Notes: generated by a model from the sequence alone, not told the origin. Numbered from the stretch's first letter, positions 52,713-62,576 are shown. The stretch is DNA of 64,000 nt from Flavobacterium flavigenum (GCF_027111255.2 NZ_CP114285.2:2666001-2730000), one strand, 5' to 3'. Numbers and translations: made by a program.

Positions 52713-54347
52713 ATGAAATTAAAATTTTACATATTTCTATTTTTACTTTCCTCAACTGTTTTTGCACAAAATAAGCAGATTGAAACCAGTATTGATACTA
52801 CAAAAAATAAAATTGGCGCCGAGTTTAAGCTAACACTTAAAACGATCGTAAGTTCAAAATCTAAAGTGGTTTTCCCTGCATTAAAGAATATTGGCCCGTT
52901 AGAAGTTATTCAATCATACCCAATAGACACGGTTAAGAAAGACGGCACTTATGAGCTTATCAAAAAATATGGCTTAACACAATTTGATTCCGGAAAATAT
53001 GTTATACCTCCGGTGAAGATTCTGATTGATAAAAAACCTCATTTAAGCGATCCGGTTTCTGTTGAAGTAGCCAGTGTGAAAGTAGATACTCTACAGCAAA
53101 AAATGTATGATATTAAAGATATCTCAACTGTTGAAAATGGTATTGGAGAATGGTGGATTTATCTTTTGATTGTGGTTCTGATTATAGGAATTGGTGTTTT
53201 CGTTTATTGGTATATGAAAAAACACCAAAAGAAAAAAATTGAAGAAGAAGTTTATAAAACGCCTATTGAAAAAGCGACAAGCTTATTAAACAATCTTGAG
53301 AAAAAAGAACTTTGGCAAAAAGGCGAAGTAAAAGAATATTATAGTGAACTGACTGATATTGCCCGTAATTATATAGAAGAAGCAATTCAGATTCCGGCAA
53401 TGGAAAGCACTACTTCTGAACTGATTCAGGCACTTAAAACGGCTTCTGCCAAAAAGAAAATGAGCCTGACTCCGGAAACTGTTGAAAATCTCGAGCGTGT
53501 TTTAAGACAGGCAGATTTGGTAAAATTCGCGAAATCTAAACCATTAGAATTTGAAATTACTGAAGACAGAAATAAGATTCAAAAAGCAATTTTAACGCTG
53601 GATAATGCTATCCCTACAGAAGTTCCTGTTGAGGAAGAAGATCAATTATTAAACGAAGCCCAAAAACAAAAACAAATTCAGCTTCAGTTAAAGAAAAAAA
53701 GAAATAAACGTATTGCAATTGCCGCTGCAACTGTAGTTTTTTTACTTACTGCAACCACTACTTATTTCGTTGTCACTAAAGGCTTCAATTATGTAAAAGA
53801 CAATATAATTGGACACCCAACCAAAGAATTACTGGAAGGGGAATGGATAAAGAGCGAGTATGGTAATCCTGGTGTTTTAATTGAAACCCCAAGAGTTTTA
53901 CAACGACTTGATACTCAAAAAGTATTACCAAAAGAGGCTATGGCCCTTATAAAGGAAATGCAGCTTTTTGGTTACGGGAGTTTACTGGATAATTTTTATG
54001 TAACGGTTTCTACAGCTAAATTTAAAAACCCTACAGACATTGATTTATCAAAAGCCCTTGAAGGCAATTTAAAAATAATCGAAGCTCAGGGTGCCAGAAA
54101 TATGATTACAAAACAAGAAGATTTTGAAACTAAAGAAGGCATTACAGGAATAAAAGGGTACGGAACTTTTACGTTTATTAATGAAAACCTGAAAACAAGC
54201 GCTAAACTTTACTACGAAGTCCTGATGTTTAAACAAGATGGCGGATTACAGCAAATTGCTATATTCCATGAAGAAGGAGATACGTATGCTAATGATATTT
54301 CGGACAGGATTTTAAATTCTGTTGAACTTAAAAGAGCAAGCAACTAA
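52713..54347 (+). CDS. BatD-like two-membrane-segment protein of the Bat operon
   Basis: The 544-residue protein has a signal peptide (MKLKFYIFLFLLSSTVFAQ), a beta-rich periplasmic domain (about 20-140), a membrane helix near 150-169 followed by a basic/acidic cytoplasmic region with a coiled-coil-like segment (about 175-305), and a second membrane helix near 332-352. The C-terminal part (about 375-544) is unrecognised. The N-terminal half resembles BatD-like or DUF4381 proteins. It is translationally coupled to batA by a one-base overlap (TAATG at 54345-54349). An additional Bat-associated component is the most likely role. Confidence 0.7.
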   Translation: MKLKFYIFLFLLSSTVFAQNKQIETSIDTTKNKIGAEFKLTLKTIVSSKSKVVFPALKNIGPLEVIQSYPIDTVKKDGTYELIKKYGLTQFDSGKYVIPPVKILIDKKPHLSDPVSVEVASVKVDTLQQKMYDIKDISTVENGIGEWWIYLLIVVLIIGIGVFVYWYMKKHQKKKIEEEVYKTPIEKATSLLNNLEKKELWQKGEVKEYYSELTDIARNYIEEAIQIPAMESTTSELIQALKTASAKKKMSLTPETVENLERVLRQADLVKFAKSKPLEFEITEDRNKIQKAILTLDNAIPTEVPVEEEDQLLNEAQKQKQIQLQLKKKRNKRIAIAAATVVFLLTATTTYFVVTKGFNYVKDNIIGHPTKELLEGEWIKSEYGNPGVLIETPRVLQRLDTQKVLPKEAMALIKEMQLFGYGSLLDNFYVTVSTAKFKNPTDIDLSKALEGNLKIIEAQGARNMITKQEDFETKEGITGIKGYGTFTFINENLKTSAKLYYEVLMFKQDGGLQQIAIFHEEGDTYANDISDRILNSVELKRASN

Positions 54348-55348
54348 TGGAAAAAATAACTTTTTTAAATCCGGAATTTTTTTGGCTGTTTTTATTAATC
54401 CCAATTGCAATAGGATGGTTTTTCTGGAAACGCAATCAGCAATCAGCTACTTTAAAAATGAGTTCAACTCAGGGTTTTAAAAACAGCGAATCACTATTAA
54501 CAAAATTAAAACCTTGTTTGTATGTTTTCAGGATTATTGCTCTGTGTTCTCTGATTGTGGCTTTAGCAAGACCAAGAACTGTTGACATCAGCAACGAAAC
54601 TAAAACAACGAAAGGAATTGATATTGTAATGGCAATTGACGTTTCGGGAAGTATGCTTGCAAAAGATTTAAAGCCCAACCGTATGGAAGCTTTAAAAAGA
54701 GTTGCGGCTGATTTCGTTAACGAAAGACCAAACGACAGAATCGGATTGGTTTTATATGCCTCTGAAGCCTACACTAAAACTCCTGTTACCAGCGATAAAG
54801 CCATCATTTTAGAAGCTATTAAGGAAATCAAATACGATAATGTATTACAGGATGGTACCGGAATTGGGATGGGACTTGCAACGGCTGTAAACCGACTTAA
54901 GGACAGTAAAGCAAAAAGCAGGGTGATTATTCTTTTGACAGATGGTGTAAATAATGCGGGATTCATTGAGCCGGAAACAGCTTCTGACATTGCAAAACAA
55001 TATGGGATAAAAGTATATACGATTGGAATCGGAACTAACGGAATGGCTGAATTTCCTTATGCATATGCCCCAAACGGCGGTTTCTTGTTTAAAATGCAAA
55101 AAGTAGAAATTGACGAACAGTTATTAAAAAGTATTGCCAGAAAAACCGATGGAACTTATTTCAGAGCTACCAGCAATGACAAGTTAGCCGAAATATACAA
55201 TTCGATCAACAAATTAGAAACCACTGAAATTCAGGAATTAAAATTCTACGATTACGATGAAAAATATAGGTTTTTTGTATTGCTCGCAGGAATTTTGTTA
55301 TTGTTGGAAGTAGGTTTAAGAAATACGGTTTACAGAAGCTTCATTTGA
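54347..55348 (+). CDS. batA: BatA, VWA-domain protein
   Basis: The 333-residue protein has two N-terminal membrane helices (about 11-28 and 55-74), a von Willebrand factor A domain with MIDAS residues D98-V-S100-G-S102 and a Thr in TPVTSDKA, an Asp in LTDGVNNAG, and a C-terminal membrane helix (about 308-325). All MIDAS residues are present, so metal binding is expected. BatA and BatB are membrane partners of MoxR in the Bacteroides aerotolerance (Bat) operon. A 1-base overlap joins it to the preceding gene. Confidence 0.9.
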   Translation: MEKITFLNPEFFWLFLLIPIAIGWFFWKRNQQSATLKMSSTQGFKNSESLLTKLKPCLYVFRIIALCSLIVALARPRTVDISNETKTTKGIDIVMAIDVSGSMLAKDLKPNRMEALKRVAADFVNERPNDRIGLVLYASEAYTKTPVTSDKAIILEAIKEIKYDNVLQDGTGIGMGLATAVNRLKDSKAKSRVIILLTDGVNNAGFIEPETASDIAKQYGIKVYTIGIGTNGMAEFPYAYAPNGGFLFKMQKVEIDEQLLKSIARKTDGTYFRATSNDKLAEIYNSINKLETTEIQELKFYDYDEKYRFFVLLAGILLLLEVGLRNTVYRSFI

Positions 55349-55436
55349 TTTTTTTAAAATCAAAAAATACCAAATTCAAAAATACCAAATTACAAAATTG
55401 GGATTTGGAATTTAAAAATTGGAATTTAAAAAATTT

Positions 55437-56471
55437 ATGGAATTAGACGAAAAAAAATATTTATATCTATTGTTTCTCATCCCGATTGTGGTATGTGTTT
55501 TTCTTTTTAATATGTATTGGAAAAGAAAAAAACAACGTGAATTTGGTGATTTGGAAATGGTAAAAAAGCTAAGCCCTGAACGCTCAGTTTTTAAACCTGT
55601 TTTAAAATTAGTAGTTTTTCTTTTGGCACTGGCTTGTTTGATCATAGGTTTGGTAAATCCGAAGATTGGAACCAAAATGGAAACGGTTAAACGCGAAGGA
55701 ATTGATATCGTTTTTGCTGTCGACGTTTCAAAAAGTATGCTGGCTGAGGATGTTGCACCTAGCCGTTTAGAAAAAAGCAAACAATTGGTTTCTCAGATTA
55801 TCAATAATTTAGGCAGCGACAGGATCGGAATTGTTGCTTATGCCGGAAGTGCTTTCCCAGTCTTACCAATTACAACAGATTACGGTGTTGCTAAAATGTT
55901 TCTGCAAAGCATGAATCCCGGAATGGTGTCATCACAAGGAACCTCACTTGACGAAGCGATTAAATTATCAGCAACCTATTTTGATGAAAAAAGTAAAACC
56001 AGCAAACTTTTAATCCTTATTTCTGATGGAGAAGATCACTCTGAAGGTGCTGAAGCAGCTGCAGATGAAGCCAATAAAATCGGAATGAAAATCATTACCA
56101 TTGGTGTTGGAACAGAAAAAGGAGCTACAATTCCGTTGAAGGAAAACGGTGTAGTCAGAAGTTATCAGAAAGACCAAAATGGTGAAACAGTTATTACAAA
56201 ACTAAATCAGGAAGGTTTAAGAGCAATTGCAAAAGCAACCAAAGGCGGGTATGTTTATGGAGGAAGTACAAAAGAAGTACTGGAATATGTAAAAAATGCA
56301 TTGAATAATATTCAGAAAACTGAGTTTGAAGCAACACAAATGGCAGAGTTTCAATCGCAGTTTCAATGGTTTTTAGGCTTTGCCTTTTTCCTGTTATTTC
56401 TGGATATCTTTTTATTGGAAAGAAAAACAAACTGGATAAACGAGTTGAATTTATTTAACGAAAAGAAATAA
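55437..56471 (+). CDS. batB: BatB, VWA-domain protein
   Basis: The start at 55437 gives a 344-residue protein; a Met at 55419 adds six residues. Membrane helices at about 8-25 and 55-74 and a C-terminal one near 318-335 flank a VWA domain. Its MIDAS is D96-V-S98-K-S100, with Lys in place of the Gly found in BatA, followed by TDYGVAKMFL and LISDGEDHSEGAE. It probably pairs with BatA. A 40-base gap leads to batC. Confidence 0.88.
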   Translation: MELDEKKYLYLLFLIPIVVCVFLFNMYWKRKKQREFGDLEMVKKLSPERSVFKPVLKLVVFLLALACLIIGLVNPKIGTKMETVKREGIDIVFAVDVSKSMLAEDVAPSRLEKSKQLVSQIINNLGSDRIGIVAYAGSAFPVLPITTDYGVAKMFLQSMNPGMVSSQGTSLDEAIKLSATYFDEKSKTSKLLILISDGEDHSEGAEAAADEANKIGMKIITIGVGTEKGATIPLKENGVVRSYQKDQNGETVITKLNQEGLRAIAKATKGGYVYGGSTKEVLEYVKNALNNIQKTEFEATQMAEFQSQFQWFLGFAFFLLFLDIFLLERKTNWINELNLFNEKK

Positions 56472-56512
56472 TTGTTCTGGACAAATCGGGAGCAAAAAAA
56501 TAAAAACACAGA

Positions 56513-57280
56513 ATGAAAAATTTACTTCTTTATATTTTACTAACCTTTTCTTTGGCAGTTTCTGCTCAGGAAAAAGACAAAACATTGCCTGAAGCCAATG
56601 AAGAATATAAACAGAATAAATTTGTTGATGCAGAGGCAAATTACAGGATTTCACAATCAAAATTTCCTAAAAAAGCTACAGCTTCTTATAATTTGGGAAA
56701 TACAATTTACAAACAAAACCAGGCATCAGAAGCAAAATATGCTTATGCAAAGGCTATTAAAAATGCCAAAACCAGACCTGAAAAGCACAAAGCTTTCCAT
56801 AATTTAGGAAATGTTTTTATGAAAGAGAAAGATTATACTCAGGCTGTTGAAGCTTATAAAAACGCTTTGCGTAACGACCCTACTGATGATGAGACACGTT
56901 ACAATTATGCTTTAGCCAAACAAAAACTAAAAGAAAACCCTCCGAAAAACGACAAGAATAAGGACAAGGATAAAAAGAACGACAAAAAAGACGATCAGAA
57001 AAAGGACGGCGACAATAAAGATAAAAAAGACGGCAAAGACGATCAGAAAAAAGACGACAAAGGCGATAAGGACAAAGATAAAAAAGACGGTAAAAACGAT
57101 CCTAAAAAAGATGATAAATCAAACAATAACGGAGAGCCAAAACCTATGCCGGGAGGAATTTCAAAAGATCGTGTCCAGAATTTATTAGATGCGGTGAATA
57201 ATGAAGAAAAGAAAATTCAGGATAAAGTTAATGCCCAAAAAGTAAAAGGAAGTCCTAAAAAAGCAGAAAAAGACTGGTAG
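56513..57280 (+). CDS. batC: BatC, TPR protein with a Lys/Asp-rich tail
   Basis: The 255-residue protein has a signal peptide (ends AVSAQ), three TPR-like helix pairs (about 33-138; NLGNTIYKQNQASEAKYAYA, NLGNVFMKEKDYTQAVEAY) and then a highly repetitive stretch of Lys, Asp, Asn and Gly (about 145-203) with DKDKK and DQKKD units. A short conserved end follows (PMPGGISKDRVQNLLDAVNN). TPR BatC proteins bridge the BatA/BatB and BatD proteins. The Lys/Asp-rich linker is disordered and likely to vary in length between strains. Confidence 0.88.
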   Translation: MKNLLLYILLTFSLAVSAQEKDKTLPEANEEYKQNKFVDAEANYRISQSKFPKKATASYNLGNTIYKQNQASEAKYAYAKAIKNAKTRPEKHKAFHNLGNVFMKEKDYTQAVEAYKNALRNDPTDDETRYNYALAKQKLKENPPKNDKNKDKDKKNDKKDDQKKDGDNKDKKDGKDDQKKDDKGDKDKDKKDGKNDPKKDDKSNNNGEPKPMPGGISKDRVQNLLDAVNNEEKKIQDKVNAQKVKGSPKKAEKDW

Positions 57281-57419
57281 AATTGTTATTGTTTTTGGTT
57301 TATTGTTTTTCTGATTTAATAAAAACAGTTTACCATTTCATCTAAATTAAAAGAATAAACTTTTAAAAGATAACCAGAAACTATAAACTACTAACAAACA
57401 AAAATTGATTAAACAAGTA

Positions 57420-59168
57420 ATGAAAAGATATTTAATTCTATTACTATTCACTTTTCAGGGACTTATGGCTCAGGTTCAGTTTGAAGCCAGGGTAAGCAAG
57501 AATACGCTTGGAGTTAACGAAAGACTCCGTATTGACTTTATCATGAATGTTGATGGGGATAACTTTGACCAGCCTTCTTTTGAAGGTTTCAGAATTGTTG
57601 GAGGGCCAAGCCAGCAGATAAGTCAGTCATGGGTAAATGGAAGAAGTTCATTTCAGAAAATTTATTCTTATTTTTTGCTGCCGAATCAAAAAGGTACATT
57701 TACCATCAAACAGGCTTCAATTGAATATAATGGGCAGGTTTATAAAACATCTCCCATAAAAATAACAGTTACCAATGCAGTTCCACAAGAAAGAGATCCA
57801 AATTCACAACAACAGCATCAAGGGGGCGGAAATGAGATACTGAATCTGATTGCAGAAATTTCCAAAACGAATCCTTATATAAATGAACCTATTACAGTGG
57901 TTTATAAACTATATTTTAATGGTATTGGTGTAACAGGATTTAAAGAACTGGCTAAACCTAAATACAAAGACTTTTGGAATCAAAATATTGACATCAAACA
58001 GCTTCAAATTGAAGAGGGAATGTACAAAGGTGAACGCTCTTACTTTGTAGTCCTTAAAAAAACGATTTTATACCCTCAAAAATCAGGAAAACTTACTATT
58101 GAACCGCTTTCTTTAGACATCGGAATTCAGGTACCAAGAGGCCGGAACATGTTTGGCCAGATGATGCTGGATGATGCAAACAAAACCGTTTCTGCCGGAG
58201 CCAAAACAATTAATGTAAGAGCGCTGCCTGAGGCAAATAAACCTATTGGTTTTACCGGAGCTGTAGGTAAATTTGATTTTAGTGTTACCCCATCAAAAAC
58301 TACCTTAAAAAGTGGAGAAAGCCTTGATTTGATTGTTAGTGCAAACGGAACAGGTAACATGAAACTATTTACTTTGCCAAAACCAGTTGTACCTAATGCA
58401 TTAGAAATGTATGATCCGGTTCATGACGAAAAAGTAAATACATCACTTGCAGGAATGTCTGGAAAAATTTCGGACAAATATACTATCATACCTCAATTTA
58501 AAGGAAAGTATGCTATAAAACCAATGGAATTCTCGTATTTTGATTTGAATTCCGGAAGCTATAAAACCATAACTTCCCCTGAAATCATGATTGATGTTTT
58601 GGATGGTCCTGTACAGGCTGAAGCAGTGGCGTCAAATACGTCTAAAAATGTCATTACAAAATCAGAACAATTTAAATATATCAAACCAAAAACTGTTTTG
58701 ATTTCAACGGTAAAAGATGATTTTTACGGCTCCGATTTATATTACAGTCTATTGTTACTGCCTTTTGTAATTTTACCAATTATTGTAATTGCCAAGAAGA
58801 AAAAAGAGGCAATCGACAGTGATGTTACCGGTAACAGAATTAAAATGAATAACAAACTGGCGAAGAAATATCTGTCTGAAGCCAAAAAACAGCTTAATAA
58901 TAAAGAATCGTTTTATATTGCCCTTGAAAAAGCAATGCATAATTTCCTGAAAGCCAAATTACACATTGAGACCTCAGAAATGAGTAAAGACAATATTCTC
59001 GAATTGCTGTTATCAAGAAGTGTAAATCCGGAAACGGTTCAGAACTTTATTAATTTGACCGAAAACTGCGAGTTTGCGAGATATGCACCTGCATCAAGCA
59101 CATCTATCCAACAGGATTATGACAAAGCTGTTTTGATTATTTCGGAATTAGAAAAACAAATTGTTTAA
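57420..59168 (+). CDS. batD: BatD, large exported membrane protein
   Basis: The start at 57420 (582 residues) begins the signal peptide MKRYLILLLFTFQGLMAQ; a TTG fifteen bases before is less likely. The protein has repeated immunoglobulin-like beta domains (about 20-430), including GFRIVGGPSQQISQSWVNGR and QKSGKLTIEPLSLDIG. A membrane helix (about 450-467) and a cytoplasmic helical tail (480-582) complete it. This is the BatD layout. It would act at the periplasmic side of the Bat complex. It follows batC after 139 bases. Confidence 0.88.
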   Translation: MKRYLILLLFTFQGLMAQVQFEARVSKNTLGVNERLRIDFIMNVDGDNFDQPSFEGFRIVGGPSQQISQSWVNGRSSFQKIYSYFLLPNQKGTFTIKQASIEYNGQVYKTSPIKITVTNAVPQERDPNSQQQHQGGGNEILNLIAEISKTNPYINEPITVVYKLYFNGIGVTGFKELAKPKYKDFWNQNIDIKQLQIEEGMYKGERSYFVVLKKTILYPQKSGKLTIEPLSLDIGIQVPRGRNMFGQMMLDDANKTVSAGAKTINVRALPEANKPIGFTGAVGKFDFSVTPSKTTLKSGESLDLIVSANGTGNMKLFTLPKPVVPNALEMYDPVHDEKVNTSLAGMSGKISDKYTIIPQFKGKYAIKPMEFSYFDLNSGSYKTITSPEIMIDVLDGPVQAEAVASNTSKNVITKSEQFKYIKPKTVLISTVKDDFYGSDLYYSLLLLPFVILPIIVIAKKKKEAIDSDVTGNRIKMNNKLAKKYLSEAKKQLNNKESFYIALEKAMHNFLKAKLHIETSEMSKDNILELLLSRSVNPETVQNFINLTENCEFARYAPASSTSIQQDYDKAVLIISELEKQIV

Positions 59169-59209
59169 ACCTAACGTCAAAGTTTACGAAAGGTTAAAAT
59201 TTACAGAAA

Positions 59210-59956
59210 ATGAAAAATATAGTATATCTCTTTTTATTAATCTCACAGTTTTTCTTTGCTCAGGGCAGTTTTGAAAAAGCAAATGCCTTATATCAAAAGG
59301 CAAAATACCAGGAAGCAGCACAAACTTATGAAAGCATTATTAAGGATGAAAAACAACACTCTGCCGAGTTGTATTTTAACTTAGGGAATTGTTATTACAA
59401 ACTTAATAAAGTGGCACTTTCGATTTATAATTATGAAAAGGCTCTTGTCCTGAAACCACATGATGCTGAAACTTTAAACAATCTGAAATTTGCCAAAAAA
59501 CTCACTATAGACGAAATTAAAGAAGTTCCAAAGGTTGGTTTTGCAAAGCTGATTCAGAATTTTACAGGTATTTTTAATTACAATACCTGGGCCTGGATTT
59601 CAGTAGGAATTGCATTTGCTTTTCTGCTTAGTTTTATTGGCTATTATTTTTCACAGCTTACACTTTCCAAAAGAATCTATTTTATCGGAATGTTTATTTT
59701 ACTGTTTGCCTTATTATTAAGTGTTTCAGCAGGAATAACTGAAAAAGATCATTATAATAATGATCGTCCTGCAATCGTTTTTGCTGAAATGACGGAAGTA
59801 CGAAGTGAACCTCAGAAAGGAGCATCAAGTATTTTCTTATTACACGAAGGTGCTAAGGTTTACGTAACCGAATCCCTTGAAAACTGGAAAAAAATTGAAT
59901 TGACGGATGGCACCGAAGGATGGATTGATGCTTCTGCTATAAAAGAAGTAAAATAG
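59210..59956 (+). CDS. batE: BatE, TPR and SH3b protein
   Basis: The 248-residue protein has a signal peptide (MKNIVYLFLLISQFFFAQ), TPR helices (about 20-95), two membrane helices (about 122-145 and 152-172) and a bacterial SH3 domain (about 185-248; VFAEMTEVRSEPQKGAS, WKKIELTDGTEGWIDASAI). The TPR-plus-SH3b design is typical of BatE. It closes the Bat block, with a terminator right after. Confidence 0.88.
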   Translation: MKNIVYLFLLISQFFFAQGSFEKANALYQKAKYQEAAQTYESIIKDEKQHSAELYFNLGNCYYKLNKVALSIYNYEKALVLKPHDAETLNNLKFAKKLTIDEIKEVPKVGFAKLIQNFTGIFNYNTWAWISVGIAFAFLLSFIGYYFSQLTLSKRIYFIGMFILLFALLLSVSAGITEKDHYNNDRPAIVFAEMTEVRSEPQKGASSIFLLHEGAKVYVTESLENWKKIELTDGTEGWIDASAIKEVK

Positions 59957-59969
59957 AAAATTATTATAC

Positions 59970-60010
59970 AAAAAGAGTCCATTTCTGCGATAGAAACGGA
60001 CTCTTTTTTT
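59970..60010. terminator. Terminator between batE and gpsA
   Basis: A 17-base stem aaaaagagtccatttct/agaaacggactcttttt (one mismatch) with a 5-base loop and flanking A and T runs serves both convergent genes. Confidence 0.8.
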
Positions 60011-60029
60011 GTCTTGAACTTTTTAATTC

Positions 60030-61025
60030 TTAATCTAAAGATTCTGTTAGTTTTTTGAAAACGGTCTTGGCATTTTTACCTTCGTATAAGACGGCATAAA
60101 CCGCATCAATAATTGGTGTTTTGGCACCATAACCCTGATTTAATTTATAAGCACTTTTAGTTGCATAATATCCTTCGGCAACCATACTCATTTCCATCAT
60201 CGCACTTTTTACTGTATAGCCTTTTCCAATCATATTGCCGAACATTCTATTTCTTGAAAATACGGAATATCCTGTTACCAATAAGTCGCCCAAATAAGCA
60301 GAATCATTAATATTTCGTTTCATTCTGTGTACTTTCTTGATAAATTTTCGCATCTCACGGATTGCGTTGCTCATTAATACAGACTGAAAATTATCGCCAT
60401 ATCCCAGACCATGAGCAATTCCGGCAGCTATTGCATAAATATTTTTAAGCATTGCTGCATATTCAGTCCCGATGATATCGTCTGAAATTTTAGCTTTTAT
60501 ATAATTACTGGATAAGGATTTTGCAACTGTGCAGGCTTTCTCCGGATCACCGCAGGCAATCGTCAAATAAGAAAGTCTTTCTAAAGCTACTTCCTCAGCA
60601 TGACAAGGTCCTGTAATAACCCCTATATTGTAATAGGGAATATCATACTGAATGTGAAAATGTTCACCCACAATCAAACTTGTCTCAGGAACAATTCCTT
60701 TAATGGCTGAAAAGATAATTTTATTTTCAAGAGAAACTGTCAAATGTTCTAATTCAGCATTTAAAAAAGCAGAAGGAATTGCAAAAATAAGGTAATCTGC
60801 ATATTCAATCGCTTCGTTTATATCGTTGGTTAATTTAAGTTTATTGATATCAAACTCAACTGAACTCAAATAATTTGGATTATGTTTATATTTTAAAAGG
60901 TGCTCTATCGCAGCGTCATTTCGCATATACCACGAAATTTCATCCAGGTTCACACACAGCATTTTTGCAATAGCTGTTGCCCAGCTCCCACCACCAATTA
61001 CTGCAAATTTTAAATTTTGGCTCAT
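60030..61025 (-). CDS. gpsA: NAD(P)-dependent glycerol-3-phosphate dehydrogenase
   Basis: The 331-residue enzyme starts with the dinucleotide fold FAVIGGGSWATAIAKML (7-23). The catalytic Lys and Asn/Asp residues are in SAIKGIVPETS, VITGPCHAEEVA, AMLKNIYAIAAGIAHG and LGDLLVTGYSVFSRNR. It reduces dihydroxyacetone phosphate to sn-glycerol-3-phosphate for phospholipid synthesis. It is monocistronic, convergent with batE. Confidence 0.95.
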   Translation of the reverse strand: MSQNLKFAVIGGGSWATAIAKMLCVNLDEISWYMRNDAAIEHLLKYKHNPNYLSSVEFDINKLKLTNDINEAIEYADYLIFAIPSAFLNAELEHLTVSLENKIIFSAIKGIVPETSLIVGEHFHIQYDIPYYNIGVITGPCHAEEVALERLSYLTIACGDPEKACTVAKSLSSNYIKAKISDDIIGTEYAAMLKNIYAIAAGIAHGLGYGDNFQSVLMSNAIREMRKFIKKVHRMKRNINDSAYLGDLLVTGYSVFSRNRMFGNMIGKGYTVKSAMMEMSMVAEGYYATKSAYKLNQGYGAKTPIIDAVYAVLYEGKNAKTVFKKLTESLD

Positions 61026-61411
61026 TATTCAAATAATTTAGAGCAAAAGTACTTAATAATGCAGTAATATCACAAAATGTAATTTAAGAATTTTAAAAAC
61101 AGCTTTAAATACAAAGTTTTTTAAAGAATTTCAAAAAAACGAAAAATATTTTCTCTTCTGTACAATAAAAAACAAACAGTTGCGTTGTAAACTATCATTA
61201 ATTAGATTATTAAATGAATTTAGTAAGAATTGAGTTAGTTAGTTTTGTTTTAGTATTTTAAAAAGGCGTTCCTAAAAATTTAAGAACGCCTTTTTTGTTA
61301 TAAAAATTCCAATATTTTAAAATCCAAATCCCAAATTTGAAAATCTGAAATAATTAAATTGAAATGCCAAAATTGGAATTTGGAATTTATAATAATTTGA
61401 AATTTGTTTTT
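61026..61411. other. Intergenic region with an orphan terminator and repeat-like sequence
   Basis: It contains a strong hairpin at 61261-61296 without a preceding + strand gene. A + strand start codon at 61215 gives only MNLVRIELVSFVLVF. A second part (61305-61400) is rich in ttggaatttgg and its complement, like other intergenic repeats. No longer gene is supported. Confidence 0.5.
61261..61296 (+). terminator. Orphan Rho-independent terminator
   Basis: An 11-bp perfect stem (aaaaggcgttc with gaacgcctttt), a 12-base loop and TTTTTT follow. Nothing but non-coding DNA lies upstream on the + strand until gpsA's start on the other strand. Confidence 0.7.
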
Positions 61412-62569
61412 TTAATAACTAAGCTCCACAATAGATTTTACTTTATCTAAAGTCACCAGTTGTTTTTCGCCTAAGCCTTTCCACCCTCTTTCATCAAAAC
61501 GACTAACAATAAAATCAGCTGTTTTATCATAATCGTTTGTGTATTGTGAAAGTTTGGTATCCATTCCCATTGTATGGAAAAATTCAACGGTTTTATTGAT
61601 CGCTTCTTTAGCAACTTCATCGTCTGAACCTGTTAAGTTGAAGATTCTTCTGCCGTATTGGGCCAGTTTTCCTTTTTTGGTTTCAAACATGACATTATAT
61701 AGACTTGGACCAATAATAGCCAGAGTTCTCGCATGATCAATTCCGTATAAAGCTGTTAGTTCATGACCAATCATGTGCGTTGCCCAGTCGCTTGGAACAC
61801 CTTTCTGGATTAATCCGTTTAAAGCCATCGTACAGCTCCACATAAAGTTAGAAGCCAAAGTATAATCGGTTGGGTTTTCTACAACGCCTGGACCAACTTC
61901 TATTAAAGTCTGCAAAATTCCTTCTGCAATTCGATCCTGAAGAAAAGCATCGGTTGGATACGTTAAATATTGCTCCATAACGTGAGTATAAGCATCTACA
62001 ACACCATTTTCAAGTTGTCTTTTAGGTAAAGATGCAATTACAGTTGGGTCACAAATAGAAAATTGTGGAAATAATGCACTTCCGCCTGAAGCTAATTTTT
62101 CCTGAGTCGCTTCGATCGTCACCACATATCCTGAATTCATTTCGCTCCCCGTAGCCGGAAGAGTCAAAATTGTTCCAAACGGCATTGCATTTTCTTTAAT
62201 TAAAATTCTCTTTTGAAGAATATCAATCGGATTTCCATCAAAATTAACTGCTGCCGAAATAAACTTTACACCATCAATAACAGATCCTCCTCCTACTGCG
62301 AGAATAAAATCAATTTTTTCTGCTTTTATAACTTCTACGGCTTTCATCAAAGTTTCAAAATGTGGATTGGGTTCGATTCCGCCAAACTCTACAATTTCAA
62401 AACCTTTCAGATTGCTGATTACCTGATCGTAAATTCCGTTTTTAAAAATACTTCCACCACCGTAAGCCAAAAGGATTTTAGCTTCTTTTGGAACCAAAGT
62501 CGAAAGTTTTTCAATTTGTCCTTTCCCGAAAATTAAATTAGTCGGATTGTATAATTCAAAGTTTAACAT
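61412..62569 (-). CDS. Iron-containing alcohol dehydrogenase
   Basis: The 385-residue protein belongs to the Fe-ADH family (YqhD/butanol dehydrogenase-like). It has the NAD(P)-binding AVGGGSVIDGVKFISA (about 91-106), metal-binding His residues in DWATHMIGHELTALYGIDHARTLA and the substrate end FDERGWKGLGEK. It reduces aldehydes or oxidises alcohols in the cytoplasm. It is eight bases downstream of the DJ-1/PfpI gene on the same strand, suggesting a common role in aldehyde or carbonyl stress. Confidence 0.92.
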   Translation of the reverse strand: MLNFELYNPTNLIFGKGQIEKLSTLVPKEAKILLAYGGGSIFKNGIYDQVISNLKGFEIVEFGGIEPNPHFETLMKAVEVIKAEKIDFILAVGGGSVIDGVKFISAAVNFDGNPIDILQKRILIKENAMPFGTILTLPATGSEMNSGYVVTIEATQEKLASGGSALFPQFSICDPTVIASLPKRQLENGVVDAYTHVMEQYLTYPTDAFLQDRIAEGILQTLIEVGPGVVENPTDYTLASNFMWSCTMALNGLIQKGVPSDWATHMIGHELTALYGIDHARTLAIIGPSLYNVMFETKKGKLAQYGRRIFNLTGSDDEVAKEAINKTVEFFHTMGMDTKLSQYTNDYDKTADFIVSRFDERGWKGLGEKQLVTLDKVKSIVELSY

Positions 62570-62576
62570 CTGCTTA

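Noticed and set aside
56945..57121. Tandem DNA repeats as a CRISPR array
   Set aside because: The units are imperfect, have no unique spacers and are in frame within batC. No CRISPR array was seen elsewhere in the window.
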